From Paracoccaceae bacterium (GTDB taxonomy: Bacteria > Pseudomonadota > Alphaproteobacteria > Rhodobacterales > Rhodobacteraceae), in assembly GCA_024742575.1 (NCBI GenBank), contig JANSYF010000004.1, forward strand, positions 1 to 64,000: a DNA stretch of 64,000 nt. Reading direction: 5' to 3'. A model generated the notes under the pieces. It worked only from the letters and a program-made list of their open reading frames with translations, had not been told where the DNA came from and did not search any database. Positions 48,280-58,298 of the stretch are shown in pieces (position 1 is the first letter of the stretch; each line of letters starts with the position of its first letter). The position numbers and the translations under genes were made by a program.

Positions 48280-48690
48280 TCACTTCTTGATCGGCACGCC
48301 ATAAAGTTCGAGTTTGTGACCCTTGAGCCGGTACCCAAGTTTCGCCGCGATCTTTTCCTGTAAGGCTTCGATGTCTGGATCGACGAATTCGATCACCTTG
48401 CCAGTGTGCAGATCGATCAAGTGATCATGGTGGTCACGCTCGGCGTCTTCGTATCGCGCGCGGCCATCACCAAAATCAACCTTTTCGAGGATTCCCGCCT
48501 CTTCGAATAATTTTACTGTCCGGTAAACTGTCGCGATCGAGATATTCGGATCACGGCCCGAAGCACGGGCGTAGAGTTCCTCCACATCCGGATGATCGGT
48601 CGAATCCTCAAGCACCTGTGCAATTGTGCGCCGTTGTTCGGTGAGCCGCAGGCCCTGCGCTTCGCAGCGGGAAAGGATGGTTTCGGACAT
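48280..48690 (-). CDS. fur: Fur-family metalloregulator (Fur/Mur type)
   Basis: 136 residues from MSETILSRC at 48690. The winged-helix DNA-binding part has RLTEQRRTIAQVL and ISIATVYRTVKLFEEAGI. The regulatory site has HHDHLIDLHTGKVIEF. It lacks the C-terminal CxxC pairs of zinc-loaded Fur. In Alphaproteobacteria this subtype usually senses manganese (Mur) or iron, so the metal is uncertain. The open frame extends another 138 bases upstream without similarity. Confidence 0.9.
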   Translation of the reverse strand: MSETILSRCEAQGLRLTEQRRTIAQVLEDSTDHPDVEELYARASGRDPNISIATVYRTVKLFEEAGILEKVDFGDGRARYEDAERDHHDHLIDLHTGKVIEFVDPDIEALQEKIAAKLGYRLKGHKLELYGVPIKK

Positions 48691-48766
48691 CGCCGGACCT
48701 CTTGTCTTGGTGCGCTTTGGTGTATCGAACTGCGCGGGGCAATGCCAGAATGCGGAACTGACTTTT

Positions 48767-49612
48767 TCACGCTCTGCGGCGGAGGTGCCAGAGATAGGTT
48801 GCGAGCGTTGCAACAACAATAGTTCCACCTGTGAGCATGGTTGCCGTTGGGGCTTCGTCGATCACAACCCAGACCCACAGCGGCCCCAGTACGGTTTCAA
48901 GCAACAGCACCAGACTGACATTGACCGACGCGGTGTGTCTTGAGGCTTCGGACATCAAGTAGAACGAAGCGGGCAGCACGACGAAGCTCGCGACGGCGAT
49001 CGCCCATGTGGTGCCGGACGTCATCTCCTGCGGAGAAGTGAGGGCAAAAGCGGTCAAGCCGGCCAGCAGCGATCCGGTGCCGACGGCCGGAAGAAGGGGC
49101 ATGTCCGGATTGTGACGCAGCAGCGTAAAACTAAGAGCAAGACTTAGGGCGACACCAAGTCCACAAGCCACACCGACTAAGGCGGTGGCGCTGAAGGCGA
49201 TTTCGCTTTTGCCTGACATGGCGATCAGGATGCCAAGGCTGACCACGGCGATGGTGATCCATGTCGCAGTGCCGGTGGGTTGGCCGTAAAGCACGCGTGA
49301 CAGGATTGCGGCCCAGATCGGTACCGTGGCAACCGAGATCAGGACCAGTGCCACCGGGGCGAATGAAATGGCGGGGGCGAACAGCGAGGCATTCGCCCAT
49401 TGCGCCAATATCAAAGCCACGCCGACCCTAGACACCAAGCGCGGCAAAAGCTGCAACTGGCCAAAGAGCGTGGCCGCAAACAGGAAAAGCGTTCCCATTG
49501 CCAGTCCCCGCCACGCCACCAAGGAGGCAGCCTCAAGCCCTGACAAGCGAATGAGAAGCGCGTCCGGTGTCAGGATTAGGACACCGAGACAGGCCAGCAA
49601 AATGCCTTTCAT
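48767..49612 (-). CDS. EamA-family (DMT) transporter
   Basis: 281 residues with about ten membrane segments and two EamA repeats (ILTPDALLIRLSG, LLLETVLGPLWVWVVIDEAPT). Substrate unknown. It lies just upstream of the Fur-family gene on the same strand. It starts 16 bases after the DUF533 stop, so it may share a transcript with that gene. Confidence 0.85.
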   Translation of the reverse strand: MKGILLACLGVLILTPDALLIRLSGLEAASLVAWRGLAMGTLFLFAATLFGQLQLLPRLVSRVGVALILAQWANASLFAPAISFAPVALVLISVATVPIWAAILSRVLYGQPTGTATWITIAVVSLGILIAMSGKSEIAFSATALVGVACGLGVALSLALSFTLLRHNPDMPLLPAVGTGSLLAGLTAFALTSPQEMTSGTTWAIAVASFVVLPASFYLMSEASRHTASVNVSLVLLLETVLGPLWVWVVIDEAPTATMLTGGTIVVATLATYLWHLRRRA

Positions 49613-49627
49613 AGATGTGTGTCAGGT

Positions 49628-50416
49628 TCAGCTATAGAGCGGCTGAACCCCCATCTGCATGTGCAGAGCGTTCACTGATGGTTGGTCCAAATCCATCGCG
49701 CGGGCAAGCGCGTCAAGGTATTGCGCCTCGGGTTGAGTGTCGAGGCGGATCGCCATCAATGACGCAGAGTAGACCTGTGTGCGCAAAGGTGCAGGGGTGT
49801 CAGCTGCCAGTGCATCCACATCTACGGGTGCAGCAAGCTGTTCTTGCACAAAGGCAATGTCTTCTGCATCGGCGTCATCGCCTACAGTGTCTAGGACCTT
49901 GGCGCGTTCTGCCTCGTCAATGCCGCCATCGCATTTCGCTGCTTGGATCATTGCACGCAGCATCAGTGCAGCGGTTTCCTCGGCTTGAGGTGCGGCCGCG
50001 CCTGAATTGGCGAACTGATCAAGCATACCGCCCATGTTCTTGCCGCCCATCGCGGCCATGCCACCTGCCGCCGCCAAGAGGCCAGCTAGGCCTGCACCGC
50101 CGCCGCCGCCACCAAGTTGTGACAGAAGCCCGCCTTTATCGCCAGCGTTTTGGCCAGCAGCCCCACCGCCCATCATCGAGGAGAGGTCAAGCCCGCCCGA
50201 TTGCAGTTTGTCCATCATCCCGGCAAGCGGGTTTGATCCACCTTCGCTGCCCATCATCTGGCCAAGTTGTGCTTGAATCTGTGCCATGGGGTTGTCACCG
50301 GGTACCTGCGCCCCACCCATCAATCCGCCAAGGCCCTGGCCACCCGACAGATGGTCTACGCCACGTGCTGTAGCATATCCGATGGCCACTTTGGCCAAAG
50401 TTCCCATGAGACTCAT
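49628..50416 (-). CDS. DUF533 (YebE/TerB-like) protein
   Basis: 262 residues. The N-terminus has a glycine zipper (AKVAIGYATARGVDH) and a long Gly/Met-rich, low-complexity stretch (residues about 25-135). The C-terminal TerB-like helical domain (LMLRAMIQAAKCDGGIDEAERAKVLDTV) has the acidic DG-I-E motif of the family. Function unknown; E. coli YebE is envelope-stress related. The ATG at 50416 has GGGAG 9-13 bases upstream. Confidence 0.82.
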   Translation of the reverse strand: MSLMGTLAKVAIGYATARGVDHLSGGQGLGGLMGGAQVPGDNPMAQIQAQLGQMMGSEGGSNPLAGMMDKLQSGGLDLSSMMGGGAAGQNAGDKGGLLSQLGGGGGGAGLAGLLAAAGGMAAMGGKNMGGMLDQFANSGAAAPQAEETAALMLRAMIQAAKCDGGIDEAERAKVLDTVGDDADAEDIAFVQEQLAAPVDVDALAADTPAPLRTQVYSASLMAIRLDTQPEAQYLDALARAMDLDQPSVNALHMQMGVQPLYS

Positions 50417-50573
50417 ACTTCTTACTCCCGGCAATCAGTTGTTATTTGCTGCCCGCAGGATGCCCGATTCGCGGGCGGGATGTTGAAAAACCTTTGCGCT
50501 GCGCGGATTTGACTGTGAACAACGGCTGCGTTTTCTGCTTGACCCTTTGGGCTGCGGGGTGTCCCTGACGCGG

Positions 50574-51488
50574 ATGGATCGTAAAAATGCAATTGATCTG
50601 GCTGGTGCAACGGGGCTCGTGGTGTTTGCCACGGTGCTGGCGTTCAACCAAGTGGTTATCAAAGTCACCAATGACGGGTTTGGCCCGGTCTTTGCCGCGG
50701 GATTGCGATCTGGTTTGGCGTTGCTAGTTCTGGGTGTCTGGCTGTTGGTGCGGGGGCGTAAACTGGAAGGACTGCGGCGCACGTTCTGGCCGGGCCTTTT
50801 GTTGGGGTGGCTGTTTACCATCGAGTTCATCTTCCTTTTCATTGCGCTGGATCTGACCACCGTGTCGCGTGCGTCGATCGTGTTTTATTCGATGCCGGTC
50901 TGGTTGGCCCTCATCGCGCATTTCACTCTACCCGGAGAAACCCTGTCATGGCGTCGTGCTCTGGGCTTGGCTTTGGCTATGGCGGGTGTGATCTGGGCCT
51001 TGTTCGATCCACAATCACGTCAGGCGGGAAGCCTTTTGGGCGATGGGTTGGCCCTGATGGCGGCCTTCGCGTGGGCCGGAATTGCCCTGACGGTGCGGTT
51101 GACAAAGGTGTCCGAGTTGGCCCCCGAAAGCCAGTTGTTCTGGCAATTGTCCGTGTCGGTCGTTGGTCTTTTGGCGGTAGCACCGTTGTTCGGCGACCTG
51201 TTGCGCGATCCGACCGTGCTGCATATCGCTGGGTTGGGCTTTCAGGCACTGTTTGTTGCCAGCCTTGGATTCCTGTTCTGGCTGCGCCTAATGACGATCT
51301 ATCCCGCGTCCGACATTGCGGCGTTCAGCTTCCTCTCGCCGGTTCTGTCGGTCGCCATGGGGTGGCTGTTGCTGGACGAGCCGGTTGGGCCGGGGTTCAT
51401 CGGCGCAATGTGCCTTGTTGCGGTGGGGATCGTGCTGATTAACCGGCGGCGCAAGCCTGCCGGTCAGGTGCCGCAGAACGTTGCCTGA
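50574..51488 (+). CDS. EamA-family (DMT) transporter
   Basis: 304 residues from the ATG at 50574, with ten membrane segments. Features include LAFNQVVIKVTNDGFGP, SIVFYSMPVWLALIAH and LLLDEPVGPGFIGAM. Substrate unknown. Earlier TTG or GTG starts (50547, 50559) are in frame. The last 25 bases overlap the convergent SelO gene. Confidence 0.83.
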   Translation: MDRKNAIDLAGATGLVVFATVLAFNQVVIKVTNDGFGPVFAAGLRSGLALLVLGVWLLVRGRKLEGLRRTFWPGLLLGWLFTIEFIFLFIALDLTTVSRASIVFYSMPVWLALIAHFTLPGETLSWRRALGLALAMAGVIWALFDPQSRQAGSLLGDGLALMAAFAWAGIALTVRLTKVSELAPESQLFWQLSVSVVGLLAVAPLFGDLLRDPTVLHIAGLGFQALFVASLGFLFWLRLMTIYPASDIAAFSFLSPVLSVAMGWLLLDEPVGPGFIGAMCLVAVGIVLINRRRKPAGQVPQNVA

Positions 51489-52882
51489 ACCACCTCTTCA
51501 GGGGCAGGCGGACGGCGCAGATCGTCAAAACTGGAATTGGCCTCGTAGGGTTTTGCATAAGCTGTCATCAATCGTGCAAAGGGCGCATCGTCACCTTGCA
51601 CGGCGGCGGTGATCATCGCTTCGATTTGGTGATTGCGCGGGATTAGAGCCGGATTGGCGGCGATCATTTGGCCTTGCGGGTCGTCTTCGCGCGCGATGCG
51701 CGTCTGCCAAGCGTCCGACCATGCGTCGAAGCCTGTGGGGTCGACGAATTGGTCACGGGCCGTGCCGTCCGTCAAGCCCCTGAACGTGTTGGTGAAATCC
51801 GCTTCTGCTGTCTGCATGAGCGTCAAAAGCTCTCCGATTAGCGAAGCGTCCTCAGGCGTCGGGTTGGCAATGCCGATCTTGGCACCAAAGCGTCGGAGCC
51901 ATTCACTACGGATTATCTCTGGCATGGTGTGAATTTGCGCGGTGAACGGTTCGACCGACGCTTCGGGATCCGGCATGAGAGACAGCAGCGCGGTTGCTAG
52001 CTGCGCCATGTTCCAAACGATAATGTCTGCCTGCGCGGCATAGCTGTAGCGCCCATGGCGGTCGATCGAAGAATAAACGGTTTCCGGGTGATAGCTGTCC
52101 ATAAAGGCACAGGGGCCGTAGTCGATGGTTTCGCCGGAAATGCTGCAATTGTCGGTGTTCATCACGCCGTGGATGAACCCAAGGCTAAGCCAATGTGCCA
52201 CCAGAGCCGCTTGTTGGCGCATCACAGCGGCCAAGAAGGTGGCGGGGTCAGTCGCGTCTGGGTAGTGTCGCGCGACGGCGTAGTCGAAAAGGGTCTGCAA
52301 CGCCTTTGTGTCGCCGCGCGCTGCGAAAACCTGAAAGGTGCCGACACGAAGGTGGCTTTGCGCCACCCGGGTGAGAACAGCGCCGGGCAGGGGACGTTCG
52401 CGCACCACAACTTCACCCGTGCGGACGGCAGCCAAGGCGCGGGTGGTCGGTACACCCAGCGCATGCATTGCTTCGCTGACGACGTATTCGCGTAGCACCG
52501 GGCCCAGCCATGCACGTCCGTCACCCATGCGGGAAAACGGCGTGCGCCCCGAGCCTTTGAGTTGGATGTCGCGTCGGATGCCGTCGTTACCTATCGTCTC
52601 GCCCAACAAGACCGCGCGGCCATCGCCAAGCTGCGGATTGTATTGGCCGAACTGGTGGCCCGCATAGAGCTGCGCCAAAGGCGATGCACCCTCTGGGATC
52701 AAGTTGCCTGCAAAGAGCGCGGCAAGGTTCGCATCGTCTAGCCCGTCGATGCCCAGATCACGAGCAAGCGCTTCGTTGATCGCAATGAGGGACGGCGCTT
52801 TAACCGGTTCCGGTTTCACCCGCGCATAAAACGTGTCGGGCAGGGCGGCGTAGCTGTTGTCGAAGGGTATGTGCAGGGTCAT
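51464..52882 (-). CDS. selO: Protein adenylyltransferase SelO
   Basis: Pseudokinase-fold enzyme that AMPylates proteins in redox stress. About 472 residues. It has YAGHQFGQYNPQLGDGRAVLLGE, described by GHQFG and LGDGRA; the ATP-site Lys in IQLKGSGRTPFSR; and GVMNTDNCSISGETIDYGPCAFMD (key NTDN and IDYGP), the metal-binding loop. The C-terminus is TFCGT with a single Cys and no selenocysteine. The start is uncertain (52882 or 52891). It overlaps the EamA gene end by 25 bases. Confidence 0.92.
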   Translation of the reverse strand: MTLHIPFDNSYAALPDTFYARVKPEPVKAPSLIAINEALARDLGIDGLDDANLAALFAGNLIPEGASPLAQLYAGHQFGQYNPQLGDGRAVLLGETIGNDGIRRDIQLKGSGRTPFSRMGDGRAWLGPVLREYVVSEAMHALGVPTTRALAAVRTGEVVVRERPLPGAVLTRVAQSHLRVGTFQVFAARGDTKALQTLFDYAVARHYPDATDPATFLAAVMRQQAALVAHWLSLGFIHGVMNTDNCSISGETIDYGPCAFMDSYHPETVYSSIDRHGRYSYAAQADIIVWNMAQLATALLSLMPDPEASVEPFTAQIHTMPEIIRSEWLRRFGAKIGIANPTPEDASLIGELLTLMQTAEADFTNTFRGLTDGTARDQFVDPTGFDAWSDAWQTRIAREDDPQGQMIAANPALIPRNHQIEAMITAAVQGDDAPFARLMTAYAKPYEANSSFDDLRRPPAPEEVVQATFCGT

Positions 52883-52928
52883 GGTGGGCATATAGGCGCT
52901 TGGACCTCGTCTCACCAGCCCCGGCGCA

Positions 52929-53375
52929 TCACAGCTCGCGGGACATGTAGGCGTAGCCTTCGCGGGTCGCGAACTTGCACCGCTGATAGAACCGTTTCAA
53001 GGTCTCGTTGCCTTGATCCGCTTCAAGGTGCAGCGCCTTGATACCACCGTCTTTGAGCGCCTTGGCCAGACCATTCAGTGCGTCCGACCCCATGCCGCGT
53101 TTGCGCACAGCGCTGCGAACAAAGATTTCGTCCACGATTGCATCCATGCCGCCGTATTCGACCGACCAACCGAACGAGACAACAACGTAACCAACCGGTG
53201 CGCGGCGCGGTCCGATAAGCCAGATTGCGCCGTGTGGACTACCTTCCAGAAGTGGTAGGATGGCGTCGTGCTGATGCTCGGGCGTGGTGTTGAAGCCCTG
53301 ATGTTCGTGAAAAGATGAGACCAGCGGCAGCAGTTTCGGCAGATCCTCAGGCGAGGCCAAGTGCAAGGATTTCAT
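52929..53375 (-). CDS. GNAT-family N-acetyltransferase
   Basis: 148 residues. The acetyl-CoA-binding motif is RSAVRKRGMGSDALNGLA (Q/RxxGxG/A form: RKRGMG), then LHLEADQGNETLKRFYQRCKF typical of the C-terminal strand and helix. Substrate unknown. Its ATG overlaps the nucleoside hydrolase stop (ATGA), so the two are coupled. Confidence 0.88.
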   Translation of the reverse strand: MKSLHLASPEDLPKLLPLVSSFHEHQGFNTTPEHQHDAILPLLEGSPHGAIWLIGPRRAPVGYVVVSFGWSVEYGGMDAIVDEIFVRSAVRKRGMGSDALNGLAKALKDGGIKALHLEADQGNETLKRFYQRCKFATREGYAYMSREL

Positions 53376-54313
53376 AGTCGTCCCAGACGTTCTGTGAGCA
53401 AAGCAAAAAACCCGTTGGCGTCGATATCACCCATGAAGGTCGCGTTGGGCGCGCGATCCGTGACACCCCACCAGTCGGCAACGGTCATGCCCAGCGTCAG
53501 GTCGGACCCGGTTTCGATTTCGACATTAATCTGCCGTCCAGTGAACAGATCAGGTCGGATCAGATACGCGCTCACGCAGGGGTCATGCAACGGCGCGCCG
53601 GCGCTTCCGTATTTTTCCTTGTCAAACCGTTCAAAGAAATCCGTCATCTCGGCCACCGCAACACCGACGGGCGTACCCAAGGCGCGAAAGGCGGCATTCC
53701 GTTCTGCTGTGACAAGCGCTTTGTGCGTAACATCAAGCGGCATCACGGTGATTGGCGCACCGCAGGCAAAGACCACTTTGGCTGCTTCGGGATCGACATA
53801 GATGTTGAATTCGGCCGTGGGTGTGATGTTGCCCACTTCGAAATAGGCCCCGCCCATCAGGACGATTTCCTGAATGCGGTCCGCAATATCGGGTGCGCGT
53901 TGCAGCGCTACTGCGATGTTCGTGAGTGGACCCAAAGGGCAGAGCGTGACTGTGCCTTGTTCTTCAGCGCGCAGGGTTTCGATAATGTAATCCACCGCGT
54001 GCTGATCTTGCAGCGGCATGGTTGGGTCGGGCAGGGTAGGGCCATCAAGACCGGTCTTGCCGTGCACATGCTCGGCCGTGACCAGCTTGCGCGAAAGGGG
54101 TGCATCACAGCCTGCAAAGACAAGGGTGTCGGGCTTACCCGCCAGTTCGCACACGATGCGGGCGTTCTTCTGCGTCAGATGCAGGGGAACGTTTCCGGCC
54201 ACGGCGGTGATCCCCAAAACATCCAGTTCGTCCGGAGAGGCGAGGGCGAGCAGGATCGCAACTGCGTCGTCCTGACCGGGGTCTGTGTCGATGATGATTT
54301 TGCGGGGGGACAT
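53372..54313 (-). CDS. Nucleoside hydrolase (IunH family)
   Basis: Hydrolyses ribonucleosides to base and ribose. 313 residues from the ATG at 54313. The calcium-binding Asp cluster is IIIDTDPGQDDAVA at the N-terminus. LCPLGPLTNIAVAL, IVLMGGAYFEVGN and TAEFNIYVDPEAA are further ligand motifs. First gene of a two-gene unit with the GNAT. Divergent from zwf across 215 bases that include the putative LacI-type operator. Confidence 0.93.
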   Translation of the reverse strand: MSPRKIIIDTDPGQDDAVAILLALASPDELDVLGITAVAGNVPLHLTQKNARIVCELAGKPDTLVFAGCDAPLSRKLVTAEHVHGKTGLDGPTLPDPTMPLQDQHAVDYIIETLRAEEQGTVTLCPLGPLTNIAVALQRAPDIADRIQEIVLMGGAYFEVGNITPTAEFNIYVDPEAAKVVFACGAPITVMPLDVTHKALVTAERNAAFRALGTPVGVAVAEMTDFFERFDKEKYGSAGAPLHDPCVSAYLIRPDLFTGRQINVEIETGSDLTLGMTVADWWGVTDRAPNATFMGDIDANGFFALLTERLGRL

Positions 54314-54479
54314 CCGGGACTCCTTGCTTGGGGCGGTGGTGACATGCAGGGGGGCTGGGATCAAGCGTGTTGATAGGCGCAAGCGGTGCTTTGCCCGTTC
54401 TTTCTGCAACGCGATTGCAGCGTGTCTTCTGGGTGTTAGATTGGTGTGGTTCGTTGCGAAATAAGTTTACATCTGGCTC

Positions 54480-54491
54480 GTTAGCGCTAAC
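54480..54491. promoter_or_regulatory. Putative LacI-family operator upstream of zwf
   Basis: Perfect palindrome GTTAGCGCTAAC, 38 bases before the zwf start and identical to the site upstream of edd-eda. Confidence 0.65.
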
Positions 54492-54528
54492 AAGGCGCTG
54501 AGCGAAGCAGAATCGGAAGGATCACGCC

Positions 54529-55983
54529 ATGGTATCCCGCGTTATTCCCGTTGACCCGTTTGACCTTGTGATCTTTGGCGGCACCGGAGATTTGGCACGA
54601 CGCAAGATCTTGCCCGGCCTTTTCCGGCGTTTCTGCGCGGGGCAAATGCCAGAGGGTTCGCAGATTGTTGGCGCAGCTCGATCAGAAATGGACGATGCCG
54701 AGTATCGCCAGATGGTGTCTGACGCGGTGGAGGAATTTGGCGGTGGTCGGTCCTGCGAAGCGGGTACGCTCAATGCGTTCCTTGATACCGTGTCCTATGT
54801 CACCACAGACGCCAAAGGTGATGGCGGTTGGGTCGAGCTGAATGGCAAGATGCGCGACAATAAGGTGCGCGCGTTCTATTTCTCGGTTGGGCCTTCGCTG
54901 TTCGGAGACCTGGCAGAGCGGTTGCACCGGTTTGGGCTGGCCACACCTGAAAGCCGGATCGTGGTGGAAAAGCCGTTTGGGCATGACCTGGAAACTGCGC
55001 GGGCGCTAAACGCCACACTGGCGCAGCATTTCCACGAAACCCAGATTTATCGCATTGACCATTACCTTGGTAAGGAAACGGTACAGAACCTGATGGCTGT
55101 CCGTTTCGGAAACATGCTGTTCGAGCCACTGTGGAACGCGCAATACGTCGATCATATCCAGATCACCGTGGCCGAGACCGTAGGCGTCGGCGGGCGTGGA
55201 GGATATTACGACAAGTCCGGTGCGATGCGGGACATGGTGCAGAACCACCTGATGCAGCTTCTTTGCCTGATCGCGATGGAGCCACCGGCCAAATTTGACC
55301 CCGATGCCGTGCGCGACGAAAAGCTTAAAGTGATCCGCGCTCTTGAGCCGGTGGATTGGCATCACATCGTGCGCGGGCAGTATGGTGCGGATGCGAACGG
55401 ACCAAGCTACCGTGACGACGTTGAAGACCCCAAATCGCGCACCGAAAGCTTTATCGCGATGAAGTGCCATATTTCGAATTGGCGATGGGCTGGCACGCCG
55501 TTTTATCTGCGCACAGGCAAGCGGCTCAAGGCCCGCGCGTCGGAGATTGCCGTCGTGTTCAAGGACGCGCCGCATTCGATCTTTGGCGCAGATGCCGGGC
55601 GGCACCGCAACGTGCTGGCGATCCGCTTGCAGCCGAACGAAGGTATGACGCTGGATGTGACGATCAAGGAACCGGGGCCGGGGGGGATGCGCCTTTTGGA
55701 CGTGCCTCTGGATATGAGTTTTGCCGAGGCGCTGGGCCCGGATGCCGAAGAAGCACCTGACGCCTATGAGCGTTTGATCATGGATGTGATCCGGGGCAAC
55801 CAGACGCTGTTCATGCGCGGTGACGAGGTTGAAGCGGCCTGGGCCTGGACCGACCCCTTGATCGAAGGCTGGCAAGCGCGCAACGATGTGCCCAAGACGT
55901 ACGATCCGGGTAGCTCCGGTCCGGAAGATGCATTGATGTTGATGCACCGGGACGGGCGCAAATGGCGTGAGGTGAAGGCATGA
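54529..55983 (+). CDS. zwf: Glucose-6-phosphate 1-dehydrogenase
   Basis: Oxidises glucose 6-phosphate to 6-phosphogluconolactone, the entry to the Entner-Doudoroff and pentose-phosphate routes. 484 residues. Cofactor loop FGGTGDLARRKILPGL near the N-terminus (key GGTGDLA) and the active-site motif YRIDHYLGKETVQN. GGAAGG precedes the ATG. First gene of zwf-pgl-pgi; its stop overlaps the pgl start by 4 bases. Confidence 0.97.
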   Translation: MVSRVIPVDPFDLVIFGGTGDLARRKILPGLFRRFCAGQMPEGSQIVGAARSEMDDAEYRQMVSDAVEEFGGGRSCEAGTLNAFLDTVSYVTTDAKGDGGWVELNGKMRDNKVRAFYFSVGPSLFGDLAERLHRFGLATPESRIVVEKPFGHDLETARALNATLAQHFHETQIYRIDHYLGKETVQNLMAVRFGNMLFEPLWNAQYVDHIQITVAETVGVGGRGGYYDKSGAMRDMVQNHLMQLLCLIAMEPPAKFDPDAVRDEKLKVIRALEPVDWHHIVRGQYGADANGPSYRDDVEDPKSRTESFIAMKCHISNWRWAGTPFYLRTGKRLKARASEIAVVFKDAPHSIFGADAGRHRNVLAIRLQPNEGMTLDVTIKEPGPGGMRLLDVPLDMSFAEALGPDAEEAPDAYERLIMDVIRGNQTLFMRGDEVEAAWAWTDPLIEGWQARNDVPKTYDPGSSGPEDALMLMHRDGRKWREVKA

Positions 55984-56657
55984 GTTACGACTTTCAGACC
56001 TATCCTGACCGCGAAATGCTTGCGATGGATCTGGCCAACAAGTTGGCGGGTGACCTGCGCACGATCCTGACACATGAAAAGCGGGTTGTTTTGGCGGTGC
56101 CGGGTGGGACATCGCCCGGACCAGTGTTCGATGACCTGTGTGCCGCCGATCTTGACTGGAGCCGCGTTGACGTGATGCTCACCGATGAACGTTGGGTTCC
56201 CGAGGACAGCGATCGGTCGAATACGCGATTGTTGCGCGAACGGCTATTTGTCAATCGCGCGGCGGCGGCGCGATTGCTGCCGCTTTATGTTCCTGCGCAT
56301 GAACCGGAAGAGGTTTTGGCGGAATTGGAATCCCAAATTCTGGATGAACTGCCCTTGGCGGTTGTCCTACTTGGCATGGGCACGGACATGCACACCGCGT
56401 CGATTTTTCCGGGGGCCGATCAATTGGACAAAGCGCTTGACCCCCACGCGCCGATCCTTGTGCCGATGCGGGCACCCGGAGCACCTGAGCCGCGCATCAC
56501 GCTTAGCGCACGGGTACTGAACGAAGCGCTGCGCAAGCATGTGCTGATCTTTGGGCAGGATAAGCGCGACGCGCTTGAGGCCGCGCGCGGTAAGCTGCCG
56601 GAAGATGCGCCAATTAATGCCGTTCTTGACGGCGCAACGGTTCATTGGGCGGAGTGA
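55980..56657 (+). CDS. pgl: 6-phosphogluconolactonase
   Basis: Hydrolyses 6-phosphogluconolactone to 6-phosphogluconate. 225 residues of the DevB type. [14 protein letters not shown] and [16 protein letters not shown] near the middle, then [19 protein letters not shown]. Coupled to zwf (ATGA overlap) and followed by pgi after 5 bases. Confidence 0.95.
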   Translation: MSYDFQTYPDREMLAMDLANKLAGDLRTILTHEKRVVLAVPGGTSPGPVFDDLCAADLDWSRVDVMLTDERWVPEDSDRSNTRLLRERLFVNRAAAARLLPLYVPAHEPEEVLAELESQILDELPLAVVLLGMGTDMHTASIFPGADQLDKALDPHAPILVPMRAPGAPEPRITLSARVLNEALRKHVLIFGQDKRDALEAARGKLPEDAPINAVLDGATVHWAE

Positions 56658-56662
56658 CAGCG

Positions 56663-58246
56663 ATGTGGAGTGATCTGAAAACCGCGGCTGAGTTGGGGCA
56701 AGACCGCTCGATCCTTGGTTTGTTCGACACTAATTCAGACCGCGCCAACGCATTCAGCGTAACTGCGCTTGATCTGCTGTTTGACTATTCCAAGACTCAG
56801 ATCGACGGTGACACCCGCGATGTGCTGATCCGGCTGGCCCAAGCGGCGGATGTCGAAGCGCGCCGTGATGCGATGTTCGCAGGTGCCAAGATCAATGAAA
56901 CCGAAGGCCGCGCAGTCCTTCACACGGCGCTGCGCAATCTAGACGGTGATCCTGTGATGGTTGACGGGCAGGATGTGATGCCCGACGTGCTGGATACGCT
57001 GGCCCGGATGGAAAGCGTTGCGACCGAGGTTCGTGCGTCGAACATCACCGATGTGGTCAATATTGGCATTGGCGGTTCCGACCTTGGACCAGCGATGGCG
57101 TATCTCGCGCTTGCCCCGTATTGCGATGGGCCGCGCTGCCATTTCGTATCGAATGTCGACGCCGCCGACATCGCCGACACGTTGCGCGGCTGCGACCCTA
57201 AAACGACGCTGTTCATTGTCGCGTCCAAGACCTTTACCACGATTGAGACTATGACCAATGCTCGAACGGCCCGTGCGTGGTTGCAGGATCACGGTGTCAG
57301 CACTGATGGCCGCTTCATTGCATTGTCGTCCAATGCCGAAGCTGCCGGCGAATGGGGCATCCCCTCTGAGCGTGTTTTGGGGTTCGAGGACTGGGTCGGT
57401 GGGCGGTATTCCATGTGGGGGCCGATTGGCCTTTCGCTGATGATTGCCATTGGTGCGGACGGCTTTCGCGCGTTTCTGCGCGGTGGTCAGGCGATGGACC
57501 TTCATTTCCGCTCTGCCGCGTTGCACGAAAACCTGCCTGTGTTGCTGGCGTTGGTCGGTGTCTGGCACAATCAGGGTCTTGGTCACGCCACCCGCGCGGT
57601 TCTGCCCTATGATAACCGCCTGTCCCGACTGCCAGCCTATCTGCAACAGCTCGAGATGGAATCGAACGGCAAGTCGGTTGCGATGGATGGCGCAAGTCTG
57701 TCGGTCAATTCCGGCCCCGTGGTCTGGGGGGAACCCGGCACCAATGGTCAGCATGCGTTCTACCAGCTGATCCATCAGGGCACGCGGGTAATTCCTTGCG
57801 AATTCATGGTTGCAGCCGAAGGGCACGAACCCGACCTGCGCCATCATCACGAATTGCTCATCGCCAATTGTCTCGCGCAATCTGAAGCGCTGATGCGGGG
57901 TCGGACGCTGGACGAGGCGCGTGCAATAATGGCCAAGAAAGGCCTAACTGGCGACGAGCTTGAGCGACAGGCGCGGCACCGGGTGTTCCCAGGCAACCGC
58001 CCATCGACCACGCTGATGATGCCGAAACTGACGCCAGAGGTTTTGGGTCAGATCATCGCGCTTTATGAACACCGGGTTTTTGTCGAAGGGGTGATCCTTG
58101 GTATCAACTCGTTTGATCAATGGGGGGTCGAGCTGGGCAAAGAACTGGCGACATCGCTTGGTCCGCTGGTAAGCGGCGACGCCCCGTCGGATGGCAAGGA
58201 CGGCAGCACGCAAGCTCTTTTGGGATACGTGAAACGCTATTCGTAG
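56663..58246 (+). CDS. pgi: Glucose-6-phosphate isomerase
   Basis: Interconverts glucose and fructose 6-phosphates. 527 residues. [25 protein letters not shown], and the signature [17 protein letters not shown]. The C-terminal [15 protein letters not shown] carries the active-site Lys. The ATG at 56663 follows GGAG in the pgl tail. Last gene of zwf-pgl-pgi; an inverted repeat follows 29 bases later. Confidence 0.96.
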   Translation: MWSDLKTAAELGQDRSILGLFDTNSDRANAFSVTALDLLFDYSKTQIDGDTRDVLIRLAQAADVEARRDAMFAGAKINETEGRAVLHTALRNLDGDPVMVDGQDVMPDVLDTLARMESVATEVRASNITDVVNIGIGGSDLGPAMAYLALAPYCDGPRCHFVSNVDAADIADTLRGCDPKTTLFIVASKTFTTIETMTNARTARAWLQDHGVSTDGRFIALSSNAEAAGEWGIPSERVLGFEDWVGGRYSMWGPIGLSLMIAIGADGFRAFLRGGQAMDLHFRSAALHENLPVLLALVGVWHNQGLGHATRAVLPYDNRLSRLPAYLQQLEMESNGKSVAMDGASLSVNSGPVVWGEPGTNGQHAFYQLIHQGTRVIPCEFMVAAEGHEPDLRHHHELLIANCLAQSEALMRGRTLDEARAIMAKKGLTGDELERQARHRVFPGNRPSTTLMMPKLTPEVLGQIIALYEHRVFVEGVILGINSFDQWGVELGKELATSLGPLVSGDAPSDGKDGSTQALLGYVKRYS

Positions 58247-58275
58247 GGCGGACAAGACGTTTCGAAACTGCGTGA

Positions 58276-58297
58276 CAAGCGCGTTTGAACGCGCTTG
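58276..58297. repeat. Intergenic hairpin between pgi and thioesterase
   Basis: CAAGCGCGT-TTGA-ACGCGCTTG is a perfect nine-pair stem between convergent genes. There is no T tract. Its TTGA loop matches the hairpin at 13322-13343. Confidence 0.65.
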
Positions 58298-58298
58298 C